Below, one piece after another: positions 1-10,706 of a stretch of 64,000 nt of DNA. Location: positions 310,001 to 374,000 of the forward strand of contig CANNZV010000121.1 in the NCBI GenBank assembly GCA_947561585.1, read 5' to 3'. This DNA is from Caprella mutica (lineage: Eukaryota; Arthropoda; Malacostraca; Amphipoda; Caprellidae). The notes below the pieces were generated by a model. That model worked only from the letters and a program-made list of their open reading frames with translations, ran no database searches and was not told where the DNA came from. Each line of letters starts with the position of its first letter. Within the stretch, counting starts at the first letter, position 1. A program made the position numbers and the translations under genes.

Positions 1-253
1 CAGTCACTAGATATCTCTGTGAAGCATAGATACCAGTCACTAGATATCTCTGTGAAGCATAGATATCAGTCACTAGATATCTCTGTGTAGCATAGATATC
101 AGTCACTAGATATCTCTGTGTAGCATAGGTACCAGTCACTAGATATCTCTGTGTATCACAGATACCAGTCACTAGATATCTCTGTGTAGCATAGATACCA
201 GTCACTAGATATCTCTGTGTAGCATAGATACCAGTCACTAGATATCTCTGTGT
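1..253. repeat. 33-bp minisatellite, cut by window start
   Basis: Nearly identical 33-bp units, about 7.7 copies, each starting CAGTCACTAGATATCTCTGT and ending in a GCATAGATAC-type tail. Units differ mainly by GAAGC versus GTAGC and by single bases in the tail. The array runs off the left edge, so its true length is unknown. The tail motif GTAGCATAGATAC recurs twice near 20279-20323. No protein-coding meaning is apparent; the short minus-strand frame through it only reflects the repeat. Confidence 0.97.
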
Positions 254-1669
254 TAGATATTGTAAGTTCTAGCCTGTGTTTACCGGACAGGTTCCCACTC
301 ATGCAGTTGTTTGGGTTAGATATGGTCCTTTTTGTCACCACTTGGGGGTAGTTCAGTGGCGCCCTATTGCATTAATAAAGCTCCTCACTAATCGGACGCT
401 ATTGCCCTTTAGGGCTGAATGTAGGACAAGTGTGTCCACTAGCTTGGCTGTTATGACTAGATGTAGTAGATCTCTTCTGTTCGAGAGAGATTTTATTGGT
501 GGCACTTAAAGCTACATATATACTGCTCAAATAAATACTGAGGTAATAATACATAATACTCATTCTTCCATCTTACACTTTTGTAATTACTTGACTTTGA
601 TTTATCACCAAATATTTCACGCTATTTTTCAGATTCCACACCATGTTAATTTTTCGTTGTAATTACATTTTGTGATTGGTGTTTAAATAGCTGTCCCATT
701 TTAACAGATGAATATTTCTAATTGTAGTACCGTGTTTGATTTTAGTGCAACAGAGTTATTTCATTAATGTCAGTAATTGGTTAAATGGTAAGTATTCAAA
801 TGAAATCATGTTCTAATAATGCACTACTTTATAGGTTTCATCAGTTTTAATTATCATATTAAATGGCGTACAGGTTTACTTGCTTATACTGACATAAATA
901 TATTTCATATCTATTTTAATTTTTATGTGTTGGGAGTGTTTTTTTTTCTATATAAGAAAAAATATTTATAATTAAAATAACAAGTCTAATTATTTATATT
1001 TTTAAAATTATTTAAGACTGTTTAAATTATGGAGAGATTCAATAAATCTTCATTCAATACCTTTTTAATTTTCAATCTTTTTTATTATGGTAGAGACTTT
1101 GGCCCATTCGTACGGGTTATGAGTGGATTGATGAGTGGCTCTACAGCATTTCCACTCATCAGTCTAGAGGTAAATAAAGCGCGAAAAGGTACAACAAACA
1201 CTTGGGGCTCATTTCTTCCATCGGTTTGACCTTTTCAATGACTTCGAGAAAAAATATTAATTTGAATTATATGCTCGATTTAAAGGACTGAAGGCAGTGA
1301 CAATATTTCTTCATGGCTCAGCTTATTGTTACGTTTCTGTAAAATTTTGCCATGAATAATTATCTAGATTAGTTTTTTTATATATATATTTTTCGTTAAT
1401 AATTTCCTCTAAAAAATATAATTTAAATTTTTCCCCCCCCCCCCAAAAAAAAAAGATCTATAATTTAAAATACCCCGCTAGTCGTAATGTTTGTAGAACC
1501 CAAGAACCCTTGCAAAAACTTGGACCCTGATCCTCATCCATCCAATATAACAAGAGAGGTTCAACCTAGAGGTGAAAAAATATAGATTTTCTCTATTTTC
1601 CAATCTTTCTCTTCTATCCGAGTTTTTATTATCGAATTATGGACAGTTGTGATATTGATGTATGATCAG
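254..1669. other. Unique AT-rich spacer, no gene recognised
   Basis: The first 250 bases are of fairly balanced composition (around 260-510) and the rest is AT-rich. I see no conserved domain, splice-site pattern or RNA gene. A homopolymer junction of 12 C followed by 10 A lies at 1433-1454. Short open frames (for example 276-509 and 1029-1229) have no recognisable protein features. Confidence 0.6.
1433..1454. repeat. C12-A10 homopolymer junction
   Basis: A run of 12 cytosines directly followed by 10 adenines. Its exact length should be treated as uncertain because homopolymers are prone to sequencing error. Confidence 0.9.
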
Positions 1670-2865
1670 CTTATTATCGTGTGTGTACCTTATTATCGTG
1701 TGTATACCTTATTATCGTGTGCATACCTTATTATCGTGTGTATACCTTATTATCGTGTGTGTACCTTATTATCGTGAGTATACCTTATTATCGTGTGTAT
1801 ACTTTATTATCGTGTGTGTACCTTATTATCGTGTGTATACCTTATTATCGTGTGTGTACCGTATTATCGTGAGTATACCTTATTATCTTGTGTATACTTT
1901 ATTATCGTGTGTGTACCTTATTATCGTGTGTATACCTTATTATCGTGTGTGTACCTTATTATCGTGAGTATACCTTATTATCGTGTGTATACTTTATTAT
2001 CGTGTGTGTACCTTATTATCGTGTGTATACCTTATTATCGTGTGTGTACCTTATTATCGTGAGTATACCTTATTATCGTGTGTATACTTTATTATCGTGT
2101 GTGTACCTTATTATCGTGTGTATACCTTATTATCGTGTGTGTACCTTATTATCGTGAGTATACCTTATTATCGTGTGTATACTTTATTATCGTGTGTGTA
2201 CCTTATTATCGTGTGTATACCTTATTATCGTTTGTATACCTTATTATCGTGTGTGTACCTTATTATCGTGTGTATACCTTATTATCGTGTGTATACCTTA
2301 TTATCGTGTGTATACCTTATTATCGTGTGTGTACCTTATTATCGTGAGTATACCTTATTATCGTGTGTATACTTTATTATCGTGTGTGTACCTTATTATC
2401 GTGTGTATACCTTATTATCGTTTGTATACCTTATTATCGTGTGTGTACCTTATTATCGTGTGTATACCTTATTATCGTGTGTGTACCTTATTATCGTGAG
2501 TATACCTTATTATCGTGTGTATACTTTATTATCGTGTGTGTACCTTATTATCGTGTGTGTACCTTATTATCGTTTGTATACCTTATTATCGTGTGTGTAC
2601 CTTATTATCGTGTGTATACCTTATTATCGTGTGTATACCTTATTATCGTGAGTATACCTTATTATCGTGTGTATACCTTATTATCGTGAGTATACCTTAT
2701 TATCGAGTGTATACCTTATTATCGTGTGTATACCTTATTATCGTGTGTATACCTTATTATCGTGTGTGTACCTTATTATCGTGTGTATACCTTATTATCG
2801 AGTGTATACCTTATTATCGAGTGTATACCTTGCTATCGTGTGTATACCTTATTACACAGTATACA
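1670..2865. repeat. 19-bp minisatellite with 95-bp higher-order repeat
   Basis: About 63 head-to-tail copies of a 19-bp unit, CTTATTATCGTGTGTATAC, with variants GTGTGTAC, GAGTATAC and a TATACTTT form. In the left half the variants recur in a fixed order of five units. The TATACTTT variant sits at about 1798, 1893, 1988, 2083 and 2178, exactly 95 bp apart, so the array grew by duplicating a five-unit block. Open frames of up to 222 codons here are repeat translations (a 19-unit peptide cycle), not a plausible gene. Confidence 0.97.
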
Positions 2866-2916
2866 TTTTTGATTATATACATTTTTTTTAGATTCTACTT
2901 TGTTGTCATTTATATA

Positions 2917-3310
2917 CAGGGTTGGACAATAAAAATGGAAGAACTTTAAAAAACTTTACAGCTCTTCCGTGAAATCCAGAATTGAACAGCTCTCGAAGAA
3001 TATTTTTTTTTGCGGTAACTATATTCTGTAGGTGTCCAATGAGCTTTGCAGTGATTTCAAGAACTGTGGTCTTGTGATTTGCTCTAATATTTTGATTGAA
3101 CGTCCGATTTCAAACTTCAAATTTCGACCAGATCTGTGCTTTCCTAAGGACGTTTTTCCTTCTCTTTCAAAGGGAAGTCATTACTTTTGAGACAGTACCT
3201 CTTGTAATATTAAGCATTATGTCAGTTTCTGTTACACTAGCACCTGCCGTGCGAACTACAACAATTCGGCCTCTTCGAACGGCCGGAAGATTGATCACTT
3301 TTTTAAGGTT
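2917..3310 (-). pseudogene. Tc1-like transposon remnant, transposase N-terminal part
   Basis: The right end in minus orientation is a Tc1-type terminus next to a TA dinucleotide (TA at 2915-2916, then CAGGGTTGGACAATAAAAAT). Reading the minus strand from about 3300, fragments such as GRIVVVRTAGASVTET and TRGTVSKVMTS match the paired helix-turn-helix DNA-binding region of Tc1 transposases. Further on, a degenerate NSGFHGRAVKFF segment runs straight into the terminal repeat. The frame is broken by stops and shifts, and the DDE catalytic domain is absent. The opposite terminal repeat was not found near 3310. This is a dead, internally deleted copy, and it shares its deletion junction with the copy at 41.8 kb. 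Confidence 0.8.
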
Positions 3311-3352
3311 ATAACCTATTTTTCAAAATTTTGAATACCCATTTATTTGTAC

Positions 3353-3788
3353 TTTGTTATCGTACATAGTATGTTATCGTACATAGTATGTTATCGTACA
3401 TATACTATGTTATCGTACATAGTATGTTATCGTACATAGTATGTTATCGTACATAGTATGTTATCGTACATATACTATGTTATCGTACATAGTATGTTAT
3501 CGTACATAGTATGTTATCGTACATAGTATGTTATCGTACATAGTATGTTATCGTACATAGTATGTTATCGTACATAGTATGTTATCGTACATAGTATGTT
3601 ATCGTACATAGTATGTTATCGTACATAGTATGTTATCGTACATATACTATGTTATCGTACATAGTATGTTATCGTACATAGTATGTACGATAACATACTA
3701 TGTTATCGTACATACTATGTTATCGTGCATACTATGTTATCGTACATACTATGTTATCGTGCATGCTTTGTTATCGTGTGTACTATAT
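3353..3788. repeat. 17-bp minisatellite with internal inversion
   Basis: About 25 copies of GTTATCGTACATAGTAT, with occasional 19-bp variants containing ATATACTAT. Near 3683 the orientation flips: a GTACGATAACATAC segment (reverse complement of the unit) meets forward units and creates a perfect palindrome at 3676-3720 with 22-bp arms and a single central base. Distal units (3721-3788) are more diverged (GTGCAT, GTGTAC). Confidence 0.96.
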
Positions 3789-5520
3789 ATGTGAGGCCTC
3801 TGAATCACAGTTCATATTTCATTACCGGTATCGTGCTAACAATCGTAGCCAGGAGCCACGACTGAATTTCTGTACTTTGAACATGAAAGATACTATCAGT
3901 TTTTGAATATTTGGTATATGGTGTGGACATTTATTGTAAATCTTTCATATTTTGACAATATATATGGGATAATAAATAATAAGAATCTATATTTAAGTCT
4001 TCTTCTACATCTTCATTCTAACCCGTTTTTAATTAATATACTTTACGGGATAATGATTTAATACTGATTAATCAATGGTAATTTGTCATTCTTTATAATT
4101 ATTTTGTATTTGAAGATTCACTTAGTGTTGTAATATTAATCATAAACTCCATTTAAATAAATTGTCACCGAGTAGCTTTTCTTCCTCCATTTGTCCAAAC
4201 TGACACTCTTCTTTATGAACCAGGAATAAAGTTACTAACTAACTTTGTCAGTGCTATTTTTAGAGTTATTTCCTTTGTTCTTCATTTAAAACATGACGTG
4301 GCCTTTTTCTACGTAATCCCACTCAAATTATCGCCAGTCCTTATCATAGAAAAAAATATAACATATATATAAAACTTTATATATATGTACCAACCGCTAA
4401 TCACTCTACTAACGTTCATTTCCAATTTGTTTTTCATGTTCTAAAGTATTTTTTAAAATTTTTAAAATATTAAATACCCAATAGATTTTTTTAAATAAAA
4501 TGAAATAGTTTACAGATTAATATCAAATAATGATATGGATAATATTTATTAATAATATTATGCAATATCTTAAGATCTATCCGTTTATTTTCATGATGAT
4601 CAGGCCTTGCAAAGATTCATGTGTAATACCAAGAAAGTGCAAAGAAATATTCTGCACACAGCGAGTTCTTCACAGTAACGGCGAAAGTTCTGTGATTTCG
4701 TCACCTCTCGAGTCCTTTGTACTGCACTCACATTGCTATATATTGCACTTCATAACTGAGAAGAGAGTCACTCAGCACCATTTGAATAATAAAGTAGTCC
4801 TACTTCAAGTGAATAAATACTATTACCGAAATGGCAGAATGGGATTGATCCGTAGAGTTAAATTGTGTTGAAGTATTTTTTTTTAAATAACATTAATAAG
4901 AATATGATACAAATATGATTTTTAATAATTGAAATGATAACCTGAATATCATTTGGAATTAAAAAAGGTATTAATATAATTAATACCTTTCCATTTGGTA
5001 TTGTTACTCTTTTATTTTGTATTGTTACCTATTAAATTTTTTAATACCCTTTTATTTAGAATTGCTTTACGTCAATCCCACTCTCTCTTTTAACCATAAA
5101 ATTCACTGCTACAATCAGAAAGTGTGTAAATTCTTCAGTATTTTATTCTCCTCCTACGAACCATAAAATTAATCAAGCCAGAGTCTCTTACATGCCCCAC
5201 TGCTGTCTTATCTCCAACTGCATCATTTCCTACCATTTCTACAGAGGCCATCTTTGCCCCATCTAATGCAGCAATAACTCACAGAAAAACTCTAAAATAT
5301 CCCGACAATCAAAGCATAACTTACCGTCTCTGATAGAAGCTTTTCGTCATTTGGTTCCGCTTTATCGCCTCCTACGGACATTTTCGTTGTGATGTTAGAG
5401 AGTGCGAGATGTGCTGCTTCTGATACACTTCCAACACTTTATTCACATCAGATTGAAGCGAGTTTTGAAGTTAAATAGCCATGGTAAATATACTGCAATA
5501 AAGTTATGCCACTGTTATGC
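3789..5520. other. AT-rich spacer, no gene recognised
   Basis: Mostly AT-rich unique sequence. A short perfect palindrome lies near 4965-4991 (AAAGGTATTAAT and its complement around a 3-bp centre), and an AT-rich near-palindrome lies at about 4360-4390. A 113-codon frame at 4530-4871 has no recognisable motif and ordinary AT-rich composition, so I do not call it a gene. Confidence 0.5.
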
Positions 5521-6305
5521 CACAACTATTGGTTAGTTATCCTATGGTTCGTATCCTAGATACAACTACTGCTTTGTTATCCTATAGTTTTGTATCCTTG
5601 ATACAACTACTGGTTTGTTATACTATAGTTCTGTATCCTTGATACAACTGCTGGTTTGTTATACTATAGTTCTGTATCCTTGATACAACTGCTGGTTTGT
5701 TATCCTATAGTTCTGTATCCTTGATACAACTGCTGGTTTGTTATCCTATAGTTCTGTATCCTTGATACAACTGCTGGTTTGTTATCCTATAGTTCTGTAT
5801 CCTTGATACAACTACTGGTTTGTTATCCTATAGTTCTGTATCCTTGATACAACTGCTGGTTTGTTATCCTATAGTTCTGTATCCTTGATACAACTGCTGG
5901 TTTGTTATCCTATAGTTCTGTATCCTTGATACAACTGCTGGTTTGTTATCCTATAGTTCTGTATCCTTGATACAACTGCTGGTTTGTTATCCTATAGTTC
6001 TGTATCCTTGATACAACTACTGGTTTGTTATCCTATAGTTCTGTATCCTTGATACAACTGCTGGTTTGTTATCCTATAGTTCTGTATCCTTGATACAACT
6101 GCTGGTTTGTTATCCTATAGTTCTGTATCCTTGATACAACTACTGGTTTGTTATCCTATAGTTCTGTATCCTTGATACAACTGCTGGTTTGTTATCCTAT
6201 AGTTCTGTATCCTTGATACAACTGCTGGTTTGTTATCCTATAGTTCTGTATCCTTGATACAACTGCTGGTTTGTTATCCTATAGTTCTGTATCCTTGATA
6301 CAACT
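5521..6305. repeat. 41-bp minisatellite
   Basis: About 19 copies of a 41-bp unit that includes GTTATCCTATAGTTCTGTAT followed by CCTTGATACAACTGCTGGTT. The left two to three copies are diverged and the centre is nearly uniform, with ACTACTGG versus ACTGCTGG as the main variant. The unit contains a short inverted motif (GTATCCTTGATAC). Two to three strongly diverged copies reappear at 6411-6510 after a roughly 100-bp interruption. Confidence 0.97.
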
Positions 6306-6306
6306 A

Positions 6307-6510
6307 TACTGGTTGTTTCAAAACATGTCAAAATTATTCATGTCAGGTATCATTTTACAACGGTTAATGAATCATTATAAAACGAGAACGAATTTTCCTA
6401 GAACCAGCTTAAATACAACCAGCGGTTATATTATCCTATTGTTTGTATCCTTGATACAACTAGCGGTTAGTTATCCCACAGTTTTGTATCCTAGCTACTA
6501 CTAGCGGTTC
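6307..6510. repeat. Interruption plus degenerate copies of the 41-bp array
   Basis: The array is broken at about 6307 by about 100 bp of unrelated sequence with weak inverted ends (CTGGTT at 6309 and AACCAG at 6402-6407). Diverged units then follow (TATCCTATTGTTTGTATCCT and similar) to about 6510. The interruption could be a very small MITE inserted at TA, but the inverted ends are only about 6 bp, so this is tentative. Confidence 0.5.
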
Positions 6511-6872
6511 TTAGGATTGTTTTACCGATATCGCTTTTAGGATCCACACTTGTTTATCTGCGGGAGAACGGATTATTGCGCTTGTGTTTCTAGCGCTATT
6601 CATTGGATGCCTAAGATGCAGTTTTTGAAATTATTATATAATGTGCCTCGTATATATGGCATTTAATAATCAGGAAATAAATATACATTTATATCAATAA
6701 AAGTAACTGAAATTAATCTATTATGAAAGTTAATGAAATTATTTGCACCTTTTCATTTTTGAAAAAATGAAATATGTTAAAATTTCACTTATTTTGATCG
6801 AATAACGAGGACAAATGTTATTCCTTACACCTCAGTTCCAATACTTTATATGTATATAGTGAATGAATATTA

Positions 6873-7076
6873 TACAGGATGACCCACAAAAAGTTTACCC
6901 AACTTAGAATTAATATAAATATCGTATTTATAAGTAGTTAAAAAATGAGTTGAAGTGAATTTAAAAATAGATTTTTTTCCTGTATCCATTCTATCACTGT
7001 CATTGCTTAAGATTGTACGTGTACGATATTTATATTAATTCAAACTTTGGTACACTTTTTTGTGGGTCACCCTGTA
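6873..7076. mobile_element. Mariner-like MITE, about 200 bp
   Basis: Inverted termini of about 27 bp: the left end begins ACAGGATGACCCACAAAAAG and the right end is the complement, ending CTTTTTTGTGGGTCACCCTG followed by TATA. Both ends abut TA. The two inner arms also pair around TTAATATAAATATCGTA. There is no coding capacity. ACAGGGTG(A/T)CCC-type ends with TA target sites are characteristic of mariner-superfamily elements, so a non-autonomous mariner derivative is the best assignment. Confidence 0.8.
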
Positions 7077-7439
7077 TAACAATAGAAAAGTTGGCTGTTC
7101 AACATTTTATCCTGACTTAAAAAAACACGCGTCGCTATTTAATGAAGATCTTTATTTTCTACAACAATTCTTGTATTGCAATGAAGGAATAACCTTCAGG
7201 TCTCTAATTGAAGGCTTCGCATGTGAGATAACAATAAGGCTGCCTTCATTAGAAGTCAGGCATGCCATGGCCTTCTTTGCGTGCCTTCGTGAAGCTATCT
7301 CTACTATTTGTTCCTAGATATTAATTCTAATTGAAACCAATTATCAACTTTCTAACTAATAATCAATTAGTGGATGAAAGCAATTAATGGACAGTTTTAA
7401 TGTTTACTGACCTGTTATTGGGAACAAACTCATGTGATC

Positions 7440-7652
7440 GGGTGAGTTCTAAGTCATTAGACGGTTCCACATTTTCGATCAAGATGAAAAAATGTATTTA
7501 AATTAATATTTTAACTCGTTATTTTAATTAGTATCTTTGATACCTGCGAGTATCATGGATACCAACTGAAATATTTAATATTCAAAATATGAATATTTTT
7601 TCATATTTGATCGAAAATGTGAAACCGTCCGATAATTCGTAACTTACCCTAG
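7440..7652. mobile_element. MITE family A copy 1 (central palindrome subfamily)
   Basis: Right terminus GATAATTCGTAACTTACCCT pairs with a diverged left terminus (GGTGAGTTCTAAGTCATTAG, then ACGGTTCCACATTTTCGATC). Near the middle is a GTATCTTTGATACC...GGTATC-type palindrome, also found in the copies at 14.7 and 38.8 kb. Non-coding. Family-level features are given under the copy at 14690. Confidence 0.8.
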
Positions 7653-7959
7653 ATTTAAAATTAGTATATTATTAAAACTAATTTTATTGCAGTTAATAAA
7701 TCCATTGTTAAAAACTAATTCTAATTATAGTTCATATATTTCTCAAATTCGATTAACTATTATTTATTTACAGAGATAAACTGACTTTTGTAAACCTAAC
7801 TGATATAAAGCGCCATCTGTCGGGAAATAGTGTAAACAATGATCTAATAATAACCCTTTTCTCTGAAAATACAGCGATACAGTTGATATCAACTAATGTT
7901 TATTTACCATATGTCAAAATACTTCTTAAGAAAATTAAAATAAGGCTCTTTTTAACATC

Positions 7960-8146
7960 TAGGGCAAGTTCTTAATTATCGGTCAGTACCCCATTTTCGG
8001 ACATATAAGAGAAAAATCTAATACTTCTGCAAACTCGGTTTTGCAGAAGTATTAGATAACACTGTGTAATAATAATAATTTTTATATTGTTTTTTTCTTA
8101 TATGACCGAAGATGTAGTACTGACCGTTAATTCGTAACTTACCCTA
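7960..8146. mobile_element. MITE family A copy 2 (subfamily B)
   Basis: Left end AGGGCAAGTTCTTAATTATC and right end TTCGTAACTTACCCTA are inverted repeats of about 45 bp, including CATATAAGA-type inner arms. The middle differs from the palindrome subfamily: it carries TTAGATAACACTGTGTAATA, shared with the copy at 45.97 kb, plus its own hairpin (CTAATACTTCTGCAAA / TTTGCAGAAGTATTAG). Confidence 0.82.
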
Positions 8147-9189
8147 TATGGTCTTGTAAAATTATTCCTAACATTTCTATCTGTACCTCGGGATAAAGGC
8201 TGACTTAATTGTTTTAACGCTTTAACAGGCGGTGAAAACTGCTTCTGTACTCTATTTTAGAAACAAAATTTGCATCTCTTGCTAGGTAGGAGAATGAAAA
8301 TAGTCCTGTAATACAATACCCGATCGATGACTCTGATATCACTCTTTGATTTTTTTACAATTTTTATATACATCTAACATTATAGTTTCTATTTAAAATA
8401 TATCCAATTCAAAAAATTAGTTGCGGTTTTCTCTACAGTCACTTTCCAATTCCTCATGTAAATCAATAGCCACTGTATATCTTCACGAATTATTCGTTTT
8501 CTTTTATGGCACATCCTGTTTCTATTGAAGCTAATATAAATATTGTGGTTGAGATTGATGCGGCCCCATAAAAACCATAGAAATATTCTAAAGATGATCA
8601 ACTATATAGATACGTATTTCGCATACATTCTTATGAATGGTTTTCTTCTACACTTTACAATCAATGAATTAATATCTATAGCTATGTCTCTATATTACAA
8701 TATCTGTAATTATATTTTTCAATGTAATAATAATACGCATGCATAATTAAAACTGCATATATATAAGATATTTCAAATGTATGATATCGAGAATAATGCT
8801 ACCCATTTTTCTTTTTTCATATGAGGATAATATTTCCCGTAGATTTTGTTCGCTGATAGCGTAAGAATGTGAAAGGAGGTGAAACAGTCTATTTGTTCTG
8901 CATTATGGAAATTATTTGGCAAGAATAGTGTGTGAAGTTTTGGAAAATATCTTGGATTGGAAGCTGTTGTAATTTGCTTCTCTAAACGACTGGTATTTCA
9001 TTAGAATTTTGGCTAATCCTCTTCTCATTAATGTGTTAATTAGGTGCGAGCCTCCCTGGCTAATGTGGCCAATAAAACTCTATTGTACACGCCTGATTGT
9101 AATTATTATTACATTAATAAGGGATTGCAGTGGATTCTAGGATAGAGAAGAATTCCCTAGCGTATTTTGTACAGATTTTCTGGGGTGAT
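8147..9189. other. Spacer with a possible regulatory island at 8860-9130
   Basis: 8150-8850 is AT-rich with no recognisable gene. 8860-9130 is less AT-skewed and carries closely packed motifs of the kind bound by homeodomain proteins (GGCTAATCC, TTAATTAGG, CATTAATGTG, GTAATTATTATTAC, CCAATAAAAC). Such clustering is compatible with a developmental enhancer but also occurs by chance in AT-rich DNA. No conservation data are available here. Confidence 0.3.
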
Positions 9190-9450
9190 AACCTGGAAAG
9201 GGAAATATAAGGAAATGGTAAAAGGAAAGATACGGAAAGGGATATATATGGATGTGGTAAAAGGATATGTCTGGAAATGGAAAGGGAAAAGGATATGAAA
9301 AGGGGGAAATGAAATGCAGGGAAATGGGAAATGGAATATATTGAAAGGGGGAAATTAAATACATGGATATGGGAAAAGGAAGTCCATGGAAAGGGAAAAT
9401 GAAGAATATGAAAATGAAAAATATAGGAAGTGAAAAAAGTGGAAAGTGAA
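9190..9450. repeat. Purine-rich degenerate repeat tract
   Basis: About 260 bp almost entirely purine on the plus strand, built from variations of GGAAATGG, GGAAAGGG and GGATATG with no strict period. The minus-strand reading gives a Phe/Pro/Ser-rich frame with no biological significance. Such asymmetry favours triplex-type structures. Confidence 0.8.
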
Positions 9451-10288
9451 GATGAAAATTATGACCAAATTTTAGATGAAATCAAGTATTTTATTCTAAA
9501 TATTTCGATAGGTGTAGTGATCTTATGTAACAAAGATGCAGTGTTATAATTAAATCATACCTTTAAGCGTATTTTTCTTGCACTGAAAAGGCCATTAGCT
9601 GCTTTAGGTGGCACTATTTGTCGCTACTGTAGACACAGCGGCATAAATTGAGTTCTCATTTTCAATTCAAATTATTCACTCCGTTAGTCTTCGCTTCAAG
9701 GTACGTTTGTTCTGATTGAAGCGTTACACTTCAACCTAACAGAAAGTCTCCAGTGAAGTAATAATCTACCAGATTTATTTATTATTTAAACTAACGAAAT
9801 TTACTATTTGAATCATCTATTTAATCTTTTTATTTTTTATTTTGATTAAATAATATTATCTACGTGTTCCTTCCTTAGTTAATCAGTCCGTCCGTTACGC
9901 TTTCAGTAATTAGATATAAGCAAATTCAGTAACTGTATTGTTAACTCTTATGTTTTTTATTATTTTTATTATGTTTTACTTGTTCCCTTAATATGCAGTA
10001 TATATGACACTAATTCTTTGCAATATTCGGAAAATTATCTCTTTTACCGGAACATATTTGTTGATTAAATATATTTCCACAGGTCCTGCTAGCTCTAATG
10101 ATTCTGTTTGTTTTTCGTATGTACGTTGCGCCTATCAGAAAAAAGGCGGAAAAGTTTCGGTATACTAGATATGGGTTATAAAAACTAGAATGATGTAAAA
10201 GTTATTATGTTAACAAATTGAATTAAATTAAACCTTATGTAATATGAAATAGGAAATAACTTCATTAAAATGATATTTTTAATATATA
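9451..10288. other. AT-rich spacer
   Basis: No gene, RNA or element recognised. Sequence around 9590-9760 is of more balanced composition, but no coding pattern is visible. Confidence 0.45.
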
Positions 10289-10564
10289 TTTAATATTTTA
10301 AAATTCTATTTAATATTTTAAAATTCTATTTAATATTTTAAAATTCTATTTAATATTTTAAAATTCTATTTAATATTTTAAAATTCTATTTAATATTTTA
10401 AAATTCTATTTAATATTTTAAAATTCTATTTAATATTTTAAAATTCTATTTAATATTTTAAAATTCTATTTAATATTTTAAAATTCTATTTAATATTTTA
10501 AAATTCTATTTAATATTTTAAAATTCTATTTAATATTTTAAAATTCTATTTAATATTTTAAAAT
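10289..10564. repeat. 20-bp AT-only minisatellite, very homogeneous
   Basis: About 14 copies of AAATTCTATTTAATATTTTA that are essentially identical with no length change, indicating recent expansion or efficient homogenisation. The AATATTTTAAAAT portion is partly self-complementary. Confidence 0.97.
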
Positions 10565-10602
10565 TATATTTCATATTTAAAAAAATTATTATATATTTTA
10601 AA

Positions 10603-10706
10603 AATGAATATTTTTTTAAATAATATATATATGAATATTTTTTTGAATAATATAAATATGAATATTTTTTGGAATAATATAAATATGAATATTTTTTGGA
10701 ATAGGT
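10603..10706. repeat. 27-bp AT-rich tandem repeat, about 4 copies
   Basis: ATGAATATTTTTTTGAATAA-type units repeat at a 27-bp spacing (ATG at 10631, 10658 and 10685), directly downstream of the 20-bp array. It shares the AATATTTT core with that array, so the two may have a common origin. Confidence 0.85.

Noticed and set aside
1662..2949. Multiple plus-strand frames (60-222 codons) rich in Leu/Val/Tyr
   Set aside because: They are repeat translations of the 19-bp unit, open in more than one frame, with no unique coding flanks.
4530..4871. 113-codon plus frame as a gene
   Set aside because: No recognisable domain, composition like the surrounding AT-rich DNA and no splice or promoter context.
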